This document shows positions 44,270-52,317 of a stretch of DNA of 64,000 nt, one piece after another. The stretch comes from Gemmiger sp. An50. GTDB taxonomy: Bacteria > Bacillota > Clostridia > Oscillospirales > Ruminococcaceae. Under the pieces are notes generated by a model, which worked only from the letters and a program-made list of their open reading frames with translations, made no database searches and was not told the DNA's origin. Where the stretch lies: the NCBI RefSeq assembly GCF_002161595.1, contig NZ_NFID01000007.1, positions 94,419-158,418 of the forward strand. Direction: 5' to 3'. Made by a program: the position numbers and the translations under genes. Every line of letters starts with the position of its first letter. The stretch's first letter is position 1.

Positions 44270-45898
44270 TCAGTGGTTCATGGAAGCGATCAGGTTCCGG
44301 ACCAGCTCCGCCAGATGAGCGTCATCGGTGAAGCCCTGAGAAGCATTTTTCAGCTGCTCCGGGGTGTCGATGCTGGATTCCTGCACCGCTGCGCCGCAGC
44401 TGGGGCAGCCCTGCCGCCGCTCGAAGGATGCCACGATGTCCGCGGGGCTGAAGTCCAGCGGGCGCTGGCTGCAGCATTCCGCAGCGGGAGCTGCGGTGCG
44501 GCCCAGATCGGGGTGGCAGAAGGACTTGTCGTCCTGCAGCAGGGTGGCGCAGTTCTTCAGACCGTAGGCCACCTTCTTCACGTTGATCAGGTTCAGGGGG
44601 CTCACGTTCTCGGATACCGAGCTGCCGCCGCAGGTGCCGCAGCCCAGAGTGAAGGCCACGTTCAGGCCGGTGCTGATGCCGGTGCCGCCCATGCTGCCGC
44701 CGGTGTTCACCAGGATGCGGGAAGCGGGCTTCACCGCGAATTTGCGGACGATGTCCTCGTTCTGGGTGTGCAGGCTCATGGTATGGCCGATGCCGTTCTG
44801 CAGCAGCTGCATGCTCAGCTCGCAGGCCTGCTTCCAATCCTCCACGGTGTAGAAGGCCAGAACGGTGGTCAGCTTCTCGTAAGAGAGGGGGCAGCCCTCG
44901 CCCACGCCGTCCTGCTCACCGATCAGCACCCGGGTGCCCATGGGAATGGAGATGCCCGCGGCCTGTGCGATCACGTCCGGGCTGCGGCCCACGAACTTGG
45001 CGTTCATGGCGTGGCCGTTCTTGAACAGCAGACGGCAAACCTTTTCGGTCTCCTCACGGGTCATGAAGTATGCACCCTGGCGCTTCAGCTCATCCACCAC
45101 CTGCTGACGGTTGCAGGTCTCGCAGATGATGGACTGCTCGGAGGCACAAATGGTGCCGTTGTCGAAGGTCTTGCTGGCCATGATGGCATCCACAGCGGCC
45201 TTCACATCCGCCGAGCGTTCGATGTAGGCGGGAGAGTTGCCCGCGCCCACGCCGATGGCGGGCTTGCCTGCGCTGTAAGCGGCCTTTACCATGCCGGGGC
45301 CGCCGGTGGCGATGATGAGCGCCACCTCCTTGCAGTGCATCAGCTCATTGGTGGCTGCCATGGTGGGCATGGACACACAGCCGATGACGCCTTCCGGAGC
45401 GCCTGCCTTGATGGCGGCTTCCCGCATGACCTCAGCAGCCTTTAAGGTGCATTTTGCGGCCGAGGGATGGGGCGAGAACACGATGGCGTTGCCCGCCTTG
45501 ATGGCGATCATGGACTTGTAGATCACGGTGGAGGTGGGGTTGGTGGAAGGCACGATGCCCATGATCAGGCCGGCCGGAGCCGCTACCTCCAGAATCTTCT
45601 TTTCCGGGTCCTCGGAGATGATGCCCACGGTCTTCATGTCCTTGATGTCCTCGTACAGCAGCACCGAGGCGGCGTGGTTTTTATAGGCCTTGTCCAGCGC
45701 TTTGCCGAAGCCGGTCTCCTCCACTGCCATCTTACCCAGGCAGGCGGCGTGCTCACGCGCGGCCTCCACCATGCTCTTCAGAATCCGGTCGATCTGCTCG
45801 CTGGTGTAGCCGGCCATCTGCTTTGCGGCGGCGGCACCCTTGCGGGCCAGATCTCTGGCCTCCTGGATGGAGCGCAGATCCAGATCAAACTGTTCCAT
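44270..45898 (-). CDS. cutF: CoA-acylating acetaldehyde dehydrogenase (CutF/EutE type)
   Basis: A 542-residue aldehyde dehydrogenase that turns acetaldehyde, NAD+ and CoA into acetyl-CoA. The catalytic Cys is present in the motif FDNGTICASEQS. The first 460 residues match EutE/PduP-type enzymes; the extra C-terminal 80 residues contain CPSCG and finish with a helix LAELVRNLIASM that could be the encapsulation peptide. It contrasts with the CutB-type paralogue in the same operon, which lacks the Cys. Confidence 0.92.
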   Translation of the reverse strand: MEQFDLDLRSIQEARDLARKGAAAAKQMAGYTSEQIDRILKSMVEAAREHAACLGKMAVEETGFGKALDKAYKNHAASVLLYEDIKDMKTVGIISEDPEKKILEVAAPAGLIMGIVPSTNPTSTVIYKSMIAIKAGNAIVFSPHPSAAKCTLKAAEVMREAAIKAGAPEGVIGCVSMPTMAATNELMHCKEVALIIATGGPGMVKAAYSAGKPAIGVGAGNSPAYIERSADVKAAVDAIMASKTFDNGTICASEQSIICETCNRQQVVDELKRQGAYFMTREETEKVCRLLFKNGHAMNAKFVGRSPDVIAQAAGISIPMGTRVLIGEQDGVGEGCPLSYEKLTTVLAFYTVEDWKQACELSMQLLQNGIGHTMSLHTQNEDIVRKFAVKPASRILVNTGGSMGGTGISTGLNVAFTLGCGTCGGSSVSENVSPLNLINVKKVAYGLKNCATLLQDDKSFCHPDLGRTAAPAAECCSQRPLDFSPADIVASFERRQGCPSCGAAVQESSIDTPEQLKNASQGFTDDAHLAELVRNLIASMNH

Positions 45899-45934
45899 TG
45901 TTTTATCCTTTCCCTGGTTCTTTGCCCAGTCGTT

Positions 45935-46582
45935 TTATTGCGCCGTTTGTTCCGCGGCCTGCCGGTCATACCAGCGTTCAAATTCCTTGAGCAGGCGGGA
46001 GCGGTTTGCCTTGGAGATCGCTCTGCCCGCAATTTCAAATTCCGGATAGCTCCTCGCCAGATAGCGGAGCTTTACCACCGAGCAACTGCCCAGCAGCTCC
46101 ATCAGGCGGGCGGCTCCCTCCTCCCGGAACAGTGCGTCGCACCATTCCCGGCTGATCTGACCCACCGCCTGTTTTTGCTCGGGCTGTTCGGGCTGCTCCG
46201 GTTCCTGTTCCGGCTCCTGCGCCGGCTCAGGCTCCTGCGGCTGGGGTTCTTCGTAACCCTCATCAGACGGCTCTTCCGGAATCTCTTTTGGTTTCGCCGC
46301 TTTTTCCTCCGGCGGACGGAAGAGCAGCTCCACGTCCTGCTGGGGGCGGGCGATCACATGTTGTGTGACCAGAAGCCCATCGCCCAGCCGTTCGGCGGCG
46401 GCAGCGCCCGCGTCCACGGCGGCCTTGACCGCCGCCACGTCGCCGGTGACCGAGATGGTCACCAGTCCGCCGCCCACCTTGGTACGATCCAGAAAGGTCA
46501 CATCCGCCGCCTTGAGCATGGCGTCCGCCGCTTCAATGGAGGCCAGCAGCCCTCTGGTTTCGATCATTCCCAGTGCCTGCAT
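45935..46582 (-). CDS. BMC-H shell protein with acidic linker and C-terminal domain
   Basis: A 215-residue protein. Residues 1-85 are a BMC domain ([20 protein letters not shown]). A linker (about 90-150) is strongly rich in Pro, Glu and Gln. The last 65 residues form a compact domain (WCDALFREEGAARLMELLG...YLARSYPEFEIAGRAISKANR). Such extended shell proteins may tether cargo or cap the shell. Start is the ATG seven bases after AAGGAGG, two codons into a GTG-initiated frame. Confidence 0.88.
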   Translation of the reverse strand: MQALGMIETRGLLASIEAADAMLKAADVTFLDRTKVGGGLVTISVTGDVAAVKAAVDAGAAAAERLGDGLLVTQHVIARPQQDVELLFRPPEEKAAKPKEIPEEPSDEGYEEPQPQEPEPAQEPEQEPEQPEQPEQKQAVGQISREWCDALFREEGAARLMELLGSCSVVKLRYLARSYPEFEIAGRAISKANRSRLLKEFERWYDRQAAEQTAQ

Positions 46583-46594
46583 GCGCACCCCTCC

Positions 46595-47227
46595 TTACAG
46601 AAGGTCGGCCCAGTTTGCCGGGTAGGTGGCGTAGAACACCCGGGCCTTGTCCGGCGAGCCCCAGGTTACCTTGGAGCCGGAGGGAACGAACAGCACGTCG
46701 CCTGCATGGGCGGTGTAGGTGGTGCCGTCGATGGTCACCGTGAGGGTGCCCTCGATCACATAGTCGATCTCCTCGTAGGTGAGCTCCCAGTCAAAGCTGG
46801 AGTTCTCGATCACCAGAAAGCCCGCGCTGATGTGGGACTCGTCCTTATTCACCAGCTCCTGGAAATAAGCAGTGGCATTGGGGTTGCCGGTGTCAAACAC
46901 ATCCATCTTCACGGTGTTGCCGCGAACGACCTTCAGGCCGTTGGAATGGCGCTGCTCCTGGAAGGGCTTTGTGTTCAAAAGGCCTTCCAGCATGCCCTTT
47001 TCCATGAGCACCTTCAGCACCTGATAGATTTTCTCGCTGTCAAGCTCGGGGCCGCAGCAGGCCGGAGCCGGGGCGCATTCCGGTTCCTTGTCTGCGAATG
47101 TGACGCCCAGTGCCTCGGCGGCATCCCGGGCCGAGGGGGTCACGATGGCCCCCGGCGTTACCACGCAAACGGTCTTGCCCGCCTGCTTCAGCGCTTCCAC
47201 ATCCGCCGCGCAAATCAGCTGCTTCAT
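46595..47227 (-). CDS. eutQ: EutQ-like cupin protein
   Basis: A 210-residue protein of the EutQ family. The C-terminal 110 residues form a cupin barrel (WELTYEEIDYVIEGTLTV, HAGDVLFVPSGS). EutQ of Salmonella has been linked to acetate kinase activity and shell assembly, so a role in acetyl phosphate use is possible. Start taken at the ATG behind GAGAGGA, dropping 12 residues of a longer frame. Confidence 0.88.
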   Translation of the reverse strand: MKQLICAADVEALKQAGKTVCVVTPGAIVTPSARDAAEALGVTFADKEPECAPAPACCGPELDSEKIYQVLKVLMEKGMLEGLLNTKPFQEQRHSNGLKVVRGNTVKMDVFDTGNPNATAYFQELVNKDESHISAGFLVIENSSFDWELTYEEIDYVIEGTLTVTIDGTTYTAHAGDVLFVPSGSKVTWGSPDKARVFYATYPANWADLL

Positions 47228-47259
47228 AGTTTCACGTCCTCTCTTGACCGCGCTTTCGG

Positions 47260-47526
47260 TCATTCCTCAAAGTCGCAGTCCTCGTCGATAATTCCGACCA
47301 CCGCCGCGTCGGCGGGGATCTCGTCGTCGCCCAGCATCCGCCGGGCGGAGGAACCGGTGGCCACGATCACCCGGTCGCCAATTCCGGCACCAATGGTGTC
47401 AATGACCACCATCCGCTCCCCGGCCCGTGTACCGCCGATTACCTGAGCAAGGAGGAGCTTGTAGCCGTTCAGGCCGTCCGCCTTGCGGGTGGCCCAGATG
47501 TTTCCGGTGAGTCTTGCGGTTACCAT
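47260..47526 (-). CDS. eutN: BMC-P shell protein (EutN/CcmL vertex pentamer)
   Basis: An 88-residue protein with the EutN/CcmL pattern (VTARLTGNIWATRKADGL...LLLAQV, VIDTIGAGIGDRVIVATGSSARR, VVGIID). It closes the vertices of the icosahedral shell. Only this downstream ATG gives the family start; it overlaps the preceding BMC gene by seven bases. Confidence 0.93.
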   Translation of the reverse strand: MVTARLTGNIWATRKADGLNGYKLLLAQVIGGTRAGERMVVIDTIGAGIGDRVIVATGSSARRMLGDDEIPADAAVVGIIDEDCDFEE

Positions 47527-47825
47527 TCCATCTGCCCCTCCTTTTCTCTTCGTTTGATTTCCTCCAGCGCCGCTTCCACCGAAGCGGTGTCGCCGAAGAT
47601 TGCAAGTAAGATCATATTCTGCGGGCAGCTGCCGCGGATGTCCTCCACGGTCACGCCCACCGCCTTTTCGGCCACGTCGGCGGCGCAGACCATCTCGATC
47701 AGCCGCCCCTGTACCAGGCCGATGGCATCCACCTGCTCCAGCTTGCTCCCCTGCCCCGAGCCCTTGCGGCGGGAGAGAATCTCCAGCGTGCCCGGGCTGG
47801 GGGATTTGATGATTCGACACTCCAT
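47520..47825 (-). CDS. BMC-domain shell protein, GrpU/EutS-like variant
   Basis: A 101-residue divergent BMC protein (VDAIGLVQGRLIEMVCAADVAEKAVGV, later IRGSCPQNMILLAIFGDTASVEAAL). The GSCP motif lies where GrpU-type shell proteins bind an iron-sulfur cluster at the pore, so redox or electron transfer across the shell is possible. The ATG eight bases after GGAG is preferred over an upstream GTG. Confidence 0.8.
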   Translation of the reverse strand: MECRIIKSPSPGTLEILSRRKGSGQGSKLEQVDAIGLVQGRLIEMVCAADVAEKAVGVTVEDIRGSCPQNMILLAIFGDTASVEAALEEIKRREKEGQMEW

Positions 47826-47830
47826 GGTGC

Positions 47831-48673
47831 TCACTCCATTTCCTGATCGGTGCAGCTCATGGCGATTCCCAGCGGGGTGACGAACATGGGGTTGCGGGGC
47901 TTGTAGGTGGGAATGCCGGTTTTCTTTTCGATGATGGACTCGATGCCGGTGAGGCAGCAGGTGCCGCCCACCAGATACAGGCCCTGAACGTCGTAGCCTT
48001 CCGCCTGACGGCTGATGATGGCTGCCACCTTCTCGATCACCGGCTTCAGTACCGGCAGGATCTCGCTGTGGTGCTCCGGCTGGCGCTTGTATTTTTCCGC
48101 ATCGCCGAATTCCATCTTGTAAGCACCCGCCAGCACCAGCGAAAAGTGGGTGCCGCCGGTGGCCTCGTCGTCCACCCGGATGACCTTGCCATCCTTCAGG
48201 ATGGAGATGCCGGTGGTACCGCCGCCGATGTCCACCACGGCGCCGTTTTTGATCTTCAGCACCTGGTTTGCGGCGGTGGGCTCGTCCAGCAGGGCGGTGA
48301 TTTCAAAGCCTGCGCCCTGCACCACGTTCTTAATGGCGCCTCCGTCCAGACTGTCGGTACCGGGAGGGATGGCGGCTGCGGCGTAGATGAGCTCGGTGCC
48401 CAGCTTTTCCTCCAGCTCTTCCTTCATCTCCCGCACCAGCCGGATGGCTCCGATGTAGTCCACCACCATGCCGTCCCGAACAACATCTGCATACCGGTAT
48501 GCGCCTGCCACCGGCCGGCGGTTTTCATCCAGAACCGCCAGCACCACGCAGGCGGTTCCCAGATCCACGCCGGTATAGTAAACGGAAGAGGGCGTTTTCA
48601 CCGGCTTTTTGATCACCTGTTCAAATTCTTTGACCAGGCGGTCGCATTCTGCAAATGTTACTTCTTCTGGCAT
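47831..48673 (-). CDS. eutJ: EutJ-like actin-fold chaperone
   Basis: A 280-residue ASKHA ATPase of the EutJ family, with VDLGTACVVLAVLD, VVDIGGGTTGISIL and LVGGTCCLTGIE as the three phosphate/adenosine loops. EutJ proteins accompany microcompartment operons and are thought to be chaperones for the signature enzyme or shell. The start behind GGAGG overlaps the upstream gene by 16 bases; a longer frame is not needed. Confidence 0.9.
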   Translation of the reverse strand: MPEEVTFAECDRLVKEFEQVIKKPVKTPSSVYYTGVDLGTACVVLAVLDENRRPVAGAYRYADVVRDGMVVDYIGAIRLVREMKEELEEKLGTELIYAAAAIPPGTDSLDGGAIKNVVQGAGFEITALLDEPTAANQVLKIKNGAVVDIGGGTTGISILKDGKVIRVDDEATGGTHFSLVLAGAYKMEFGDAEKYKRQPEHHSEILPVLKPVIEKVAAIISRQAEGYDVQGLYLVGGTCCLTGIESIIEKKTGIPTYKPRNPMFVTPLGIAMSCTDQEME

Positions 48674-49293
48674 ACGGTTCCTCCAAATGAACGGCAGATC
48701 ATCTGAGACAATCGGTTGATAATACAATGGGCCGGTAGCTTCTTTTCCTCCGGCAAGTGGGCTTCCAGGCGGCGCAGGCCGCAGCGAAGCAGATGCAGCC
48801 TGACCAGCGTTTTGCCGCCGGGGGTCTGGGCGTGGAAGCCGGTGACCTCAAAGCAGTCCTCCATCCACTGGCCGCAGTTTTCCGGGCCGATGCCGGTGCA
48901 CCGGGGACAGAGGGCCAGCCACTCGGCCTGCTCGACCGGTTCTTCCCCGGCCAGCCGGGCCAGCCTGCGTTCCAGATCAAAGACCTGACCCGCTGCAAGC
49001 ACGTCCCGGTCCATCAGGTCCAGGCCGGCCTGCAAAAATTCCGCCTGTAATTCTTTCAGGTCCAGCTGCCAGTCCGCTTTGGGCGCATCGCTGTTTTCCG
49101 CGCTTTGGGCGGTGGGCTGTTCCATGGTGGGAGCGGCCGGCTTTTTGGGGCCGTCCACCTCCAGCCGGATGCCCCGGTCGGTCAGAAACTGCCGGGCTCC
49201 GGGGGTAAGGCGGGTGCCCGGTTCCGGTGTGTAGCTGGTAAAGGGGTCCGCACGGTAGCGGCTGCGCAGGTCTTGCTCGGTGATGAATTTCAT
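48658..49293 (-). CDS. EutT-like accessory protein
   Basis: A 211-residue protein. The first 45 residues (MKFITEQDLRSRY...TRLTPGARQFLTDRGI) match the N-terminus of EutT cobalamin adenosyltransferases. The middle is low-complexity Pro/Ala. The C-terminal part contains Cys-rich ALCPRCTGIGPENCGQW. Choline lyase needs no cobalamin, so this is probably a repurposed relative. It starts in ATGA overlap with the alcohol dehydrogenase stop. Confidence 0.75.
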   Translation of the reverse strand: MKFITEQDLRSRYRADPFTSYTPEPGTRLTPGARQFLTDRGIRLEVDGPKKPAAPTMEQPTAQSAENSDAPKADWQLDLKELQAEFLQAGLDLMDRDVLAAGQVFDLERRLARLAGEEPVEQAEWLALCPRCTGIGPENCGQWMEDCFEVTGFHAQTPGGKTLVRLHLLRCGLRRLEAHLPEEKKLPAHCIINRLSQMICRSFGGTVCQKK

Positions 49294-50432
49294 ACCGGGC
49301 CCCCTTTACAGAGTTCCCTGTAAAGGCCTTCCAGTTCACAGGGTTCCGATACCCGGGGATTGGTCTCGGTGCAGCCGTCCTGCATGGCCTTCTGGGCCAT
49401 GACCGGCACCTGCTCCAGAAACGCTTCCTTTTCCACCCGGCAATCGGTCACGTAGAAGGGCTCATTGATGCGCTTCATCAGGTTCCGGATCTGCCGGATC
49501 AGGTTGTGCACCGCCGCTTTGGGGGTTGCTCCGCCGATGCCCAGCATCTGGGCGATCTGGGCGTACCGCAGCAGCGCCCGGCTTTCGTCTTTGTAATCCA
49601 GTGCTGCGTTGTAGGCGACCACATGGGGCAGCAGCAATGCGTTGCTTCTGCCGTGGGGAATGTGGAACGCCGCGCCCAGCGCGTGGGCCATGCTGTGGCA
49701 GATGCCCAGCGATGCGTTGCTGAAGGCGATGCCTGCCAGGCAGGAGGCGTTGTGCATGTGTTCCCGGGCTTCCGTGTCCGATCCGTCGGCCACGGCCCGT
49801 TCCAGATACTGCCACACCAGCCGGATCGCCTTTTCGGCGCAGGCGTCGGTGAAGTCATCCGCTTTGGTGGACACATAGGCTTCCAGCGCGTGGGTAAGCA
49901 CGTCCATGCCGGTATCGGCGGTGATGGCCGGGGGCACCGATGCGGTGAGCGCCGGGTCCAGGAAGGCTGCGTCCGGCACCATGGCCTGATCCCGCAGCGC
50001 GTATTTCACCTGGGCCTGGGTGTCCGAGATGACCGCGAAGGAGGTCACCTCGCTGCCGGTGCCGCTGGTGGTGGGCACTGCGGCTAGCATAGGCCGCGCG
50101 CCTCCGTTCATGGCTCCGTACAGCTGACCGGCAGCCTTGGCGGTGTCGATGGCCGAACCGCCGCCCAGTGCCACGATGCCGTCGGGCCCGAACTTCTTCA
50201 TGCCCTGAATGGCGGCGGTGACCACCTCAATGGACGGGTCCGGCACCACATCCGAGAAGATCTCGGTCTCGGCGCCCGCTTCGTGCAGAATCGAGGCAAG
50301 CTCCTCTGCCCGGCCGCATTTTTTCATAAAGGGGTCGCAGATGATGTAGGCCCGCTTCATGCCAAGGCCCTTGATCTCCTCCAGCGAGGACTGGCCCATG
50401 TGGATGCGGGTACTCATGAGAAAATGTGCCAT
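49290..50432 (-). CDS. cutO: Iron-containing alcohol dehydrogenase (EutG/CutO type)
   Basis: A 380-residue Fe-dependent dehydrogenase that reduces acetaldehyde to ethanol and recycles NADH to NAD+. The NAD motif is GGGSAIDTAK; the metal ligands are in MDVLTHALEAY and CHSMAHALGAAFHIPHG. Start at the ATG behind AAAGGAGG; 14 upstream in-frame residues are ignored. Matches family length. Confidence 0.92.
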   Translation of the reverse strand: MAHFLMSTRIHMGQSSLEEIKGLGMKRAYIICDPFMKKCGRAEELASILHEAGAETEIFSDVVPDPSIEVVTAAIQGMKKFGPDGIVALGGGSAIDTAKAAGQLYGAMNGGARPMLAAVPTTSGTGSEVTSFAVISDTQAQVKYALRDQAMVPDAAFLDPALTASVPPAITADTGMDVLTHALEAYVSTKADDFTDACAEKAIRLVWQYLERAVADGSDTEAREHMHNASCLAGIAFSNASLGICHSMAHALGAAFHIPHGRSNALLLPHVVAYNAALDYKDESRALLRYAQIAQMLGIGGATPKAAVHNLIRQIRNLMKRINEPFYVTDCRVEKEAFLEQVPVMAQKAMQDGCTETNPRVSEPCELEGLYRELCKGGPV

Positions 50433-50470
50433 CCTCTTTCCCCTCCTTTCCTTGTTGTGTTTGCCCCGGT

Positions 50471-50944
50471 TCATTCTTCGGGGCGTTGGGTTTCATAGCT
50501 TGGCGGCATGTGCGGCGCGAGGGTTCTTAAAAACGCCTGCACGCTTTCCGCCTCGCGGATGCTCAGGAGCAGCACCGGCTCCGGAACGCCCGCTTCCAGC
50601 AGCTGCCGCCGTGCGCTTTCCGGGTTTGCATCGGGCAGATCACAGCGGGTCACCACGCCGATCACCGGCACCCGGAAGGCCTTTGCAAAGGCGGGCGGGT
50701 AGGCCCGCTTTTTTCCGGCTGCATCCGCCGCCATCACCACACAGCAGGCATCCTGCGCGGCGGCGATGAGGTGCTTGTGCATCCAGGGGCTTTCCAGATA
50801 AGCGCCCGGTGTATCCAGCGTTTTCTCCCGATACACCATGTTGGGCACCCGGCGTATTGCCATCTCCCTGCCTTCCAGCAGGGCAGCCAGTGTGGTCTTG
50901 CCGCTTTTCTGCGGCCCGATGAGCATGATCCGTTTTCTTCTCAC
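50471..50944 (-). CDS. eutP: EutP/PduV-type GTPase
   Basis: A 157-residue small GTPase-like protein with P-loop GPQKSGKTTL, DTPGAYLE at the G3 position and TRCDLPDA at the G4 position. EutP/PduV proteins are constant accessory members of catabolic microcompartment operons; PduV is linked to compartment positioning. Overlaps the upstream BMC gene by four bases. Confidence 0.9.
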   Translation of the reverse strand: MRRKRIMLIGPQKSGKTTLAALLEGREMAIRRVPNMVYREKTLDTPGAYLESPWMHKHLIAAAQDACCVVMAADAAGKKRAYPPAFAKAFRVPVIGVVTRCDLPDANPESARRQLLEAGVPEPVLLLSIREAESVQAFLRTLAPHMPPSYETQRPEE

Positions 50945-51291
50945 GTCCGGGTCACCTTCGCTGCGGCAAAGCCCAGCACACGCTCCAGCGTGTCGGTCAC
51001 AGCGGCCAGCGCCGTGTCCACGCTTTCCACGTCGCCGGTGATCACCACCGAACCGGTGAACCGGTCCAGAAAACCGATCTCCACATCCGACGCTTTCGCG
51101 GCGATGTCGGCGGCGATCATGGCGGTCTCGAAGGGCGACAGGGTCAGGATGCCGATGGCTCCCTTGCCCTCAATGCCCAGGCATTCGTAGATTTCCGGCA
51201 CAGGGGATGCGATCACATGGGCGATGGTCACCTGCTTGCCGGGAACCGATTCTTCAATCACCCGGCTGGCCGGGATGGGCGTTTCGTTCAT
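50941..51291 (-). CDS. eutS: BMC-H circularly permuted shell protein (EutS/PduU type)
   Basis: A 116-residue permuted BMC protein (RVIEESVPGKQVTIAHVIASP...FETAMIAADIAAKASDVEIGFLDRFTGSVVITGDV). The N-terminal strand that forms a small beta-barrel cap over the pore in EutS/PduU is present. Likely a closed or gated hexamer. Confidence 0.92.
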   Translation of the reverse strand: MNETPIPASRVIEESVPGKQVTIAHVIASPVPEIYECLGIEGKGAIGILTLSPFETAMIAADIAAKASDVEIGFLDRFTGSVVITGDVESVDTALAAVTDTLERVLGFAAAKVTRT

Positions 51292-51303
51292 GGTTTCGCC
51301 TCC

Positions 51304-52233
51304 TCAGTGCCGGACCACAGTGACCGGGAAGTTCCATTCCTTCATCCAGCCCTCGATTCGGTCCAGATCCTCCTTGCTCAGGCTGGGGTCGCCCTCGATG
51401 GGATAGGGCTTGTCCAGCTGGGCGTATTTACCCACGCCCATTTTGTGGTAGGGCAGCAGGTCCACACCCTTGAAGTTGGGGTCGTCCCGGAAGAGCAGCA
51501 GGAACTGGATCACCTGATCGATCTCTTCCTTGCTGTCGTTGATGCCCTTCAGCATGGGCATGCGAACCTTCACGTTGTAGCGGCGCTTGAGCAGCTCCTT
51601 CAGGTTCTGCAGAATCTGCTCGTTGCCGATACCGGTGAGCTCGTTGTGCCGTTTGGGATCCATGTGCTTGATGTCAAACAGGAACAGGTCTACATATTCG
51701 GCAATCTGCAGAAGCTTGTCGGTTTTGATGTGACCGCAGGTCTCGATGGCGGTGTTGATGCCCTCGGTCTTGCATTCCATCAGCAGATCCCGGGCGGCCT
51801 CGGTCTGGGCGGTGCATTCGCCGCCGCCCAGCGTCACGCCGCCGCCGGACATGCTGTAAAACGCTGCGTCCTCCTGCACGATCTCCAGCAGCTCGGAAAC
51901 CGTCTTCACCTGGCCGGTGATCTCCAGCGCCGCCTGGGGGCAGACCTGGATGCACTTGCGGCAGCCGGTGCAGTCGATGTCCCGCCGGACCTCGTGCTTG
52001 CCCGTCTCTTTCGAGATGGTGTGGATGCCCACCGGGCAGGCCTGTACGCAGAGACCGCAGTCCACGCAGGATTTTTTCTTGAACATGACCTGCACCTTGC
52101 GCTCCAGGCCCTCGGGGTTCGCACACCACTTGCAGCGCAGCGGGCAGCCCTTGAAAAAGACGATCGTCCGGATGCCGGGGCCATCGTACATATTGTATTT
52201 CTGCACATTGAAGATCAGAGCTTTTCGTTCCAT
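51304..52233 (-). CDS. cutD: Choline TMA-lyase activating enzyme (glycyl radical activase)
   Basis: A 309-residue radical SAM enzyme. GCPLRCKWC (Cys30, 34, 37) binds the catalytic 4Fe-4S cluster; two ferredoxin motifs follow (CVDCGLCVQACP and CTGCRKCIQVCP). SGGGVTLGGGE contacts SAM. It abstracts hydrogen from the essential glycine of CutC. Located directly downstream of cutC, separated by a GC-rich hairpin that probably lowers its expression relative to the lyase. Confidence 0.94.
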   Translation of the reverse strand: MERKALIFNVQKYNMYDGPGIRTIVFFKGCPLRCKWCANPEGLERKVQVMFKKKSCVDCGLCVQACPVGIHTISKETGKHEVRRDIDCTGCRKCIQVCPQAALEITGQVKTVSELLEIVQEDAAFYSMSGGGVTLGGGECTAQTEAARDLLMECKTEGINTAIETCGHIKTDKLLQIAEYVDLFLFDIKHMDPKRHNELTGIGNEQILQNLKELLKRRYNVKVRMPMLKGINDSKEEIDQVIQFLLLFRDDPNFKGVDLLPYHKMGVGKYAQLDKPYPIEGDPSLSKEDLDRIEGWMKEWNFPVTVVRH

Positions 52234-52279
52234 TTGGCTTCGTTCTCCTAACCACGGTCCGGTTTGATCCGTTGTAGTA

Positions 52280-52302
52280 GCCGGGGCCCGCCGGGCCCCG
52301 GC
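52280..52302. repeat. GC-rich hairpin between cutC and cutD
   Basis: Perfect 10-bp stem (GCCGGGGCCC/GGGCCCCGGC), 3-base loop, in the short cutC-cutD gap. Likely an mRNA stabiliser or partial terminator setting the lyase:activase ratio. Confidence 0.6.
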
Positions 52303-52317
52303 CCTGTTTTAAATGAA

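Noticed and set aside
48658..49293. A true EutT cobalamin adenosyltransferase
   Set aside because: Only the N-terminal 45 residues match; the remainder differs and the operon has no cobalamin-dependent enzyme.
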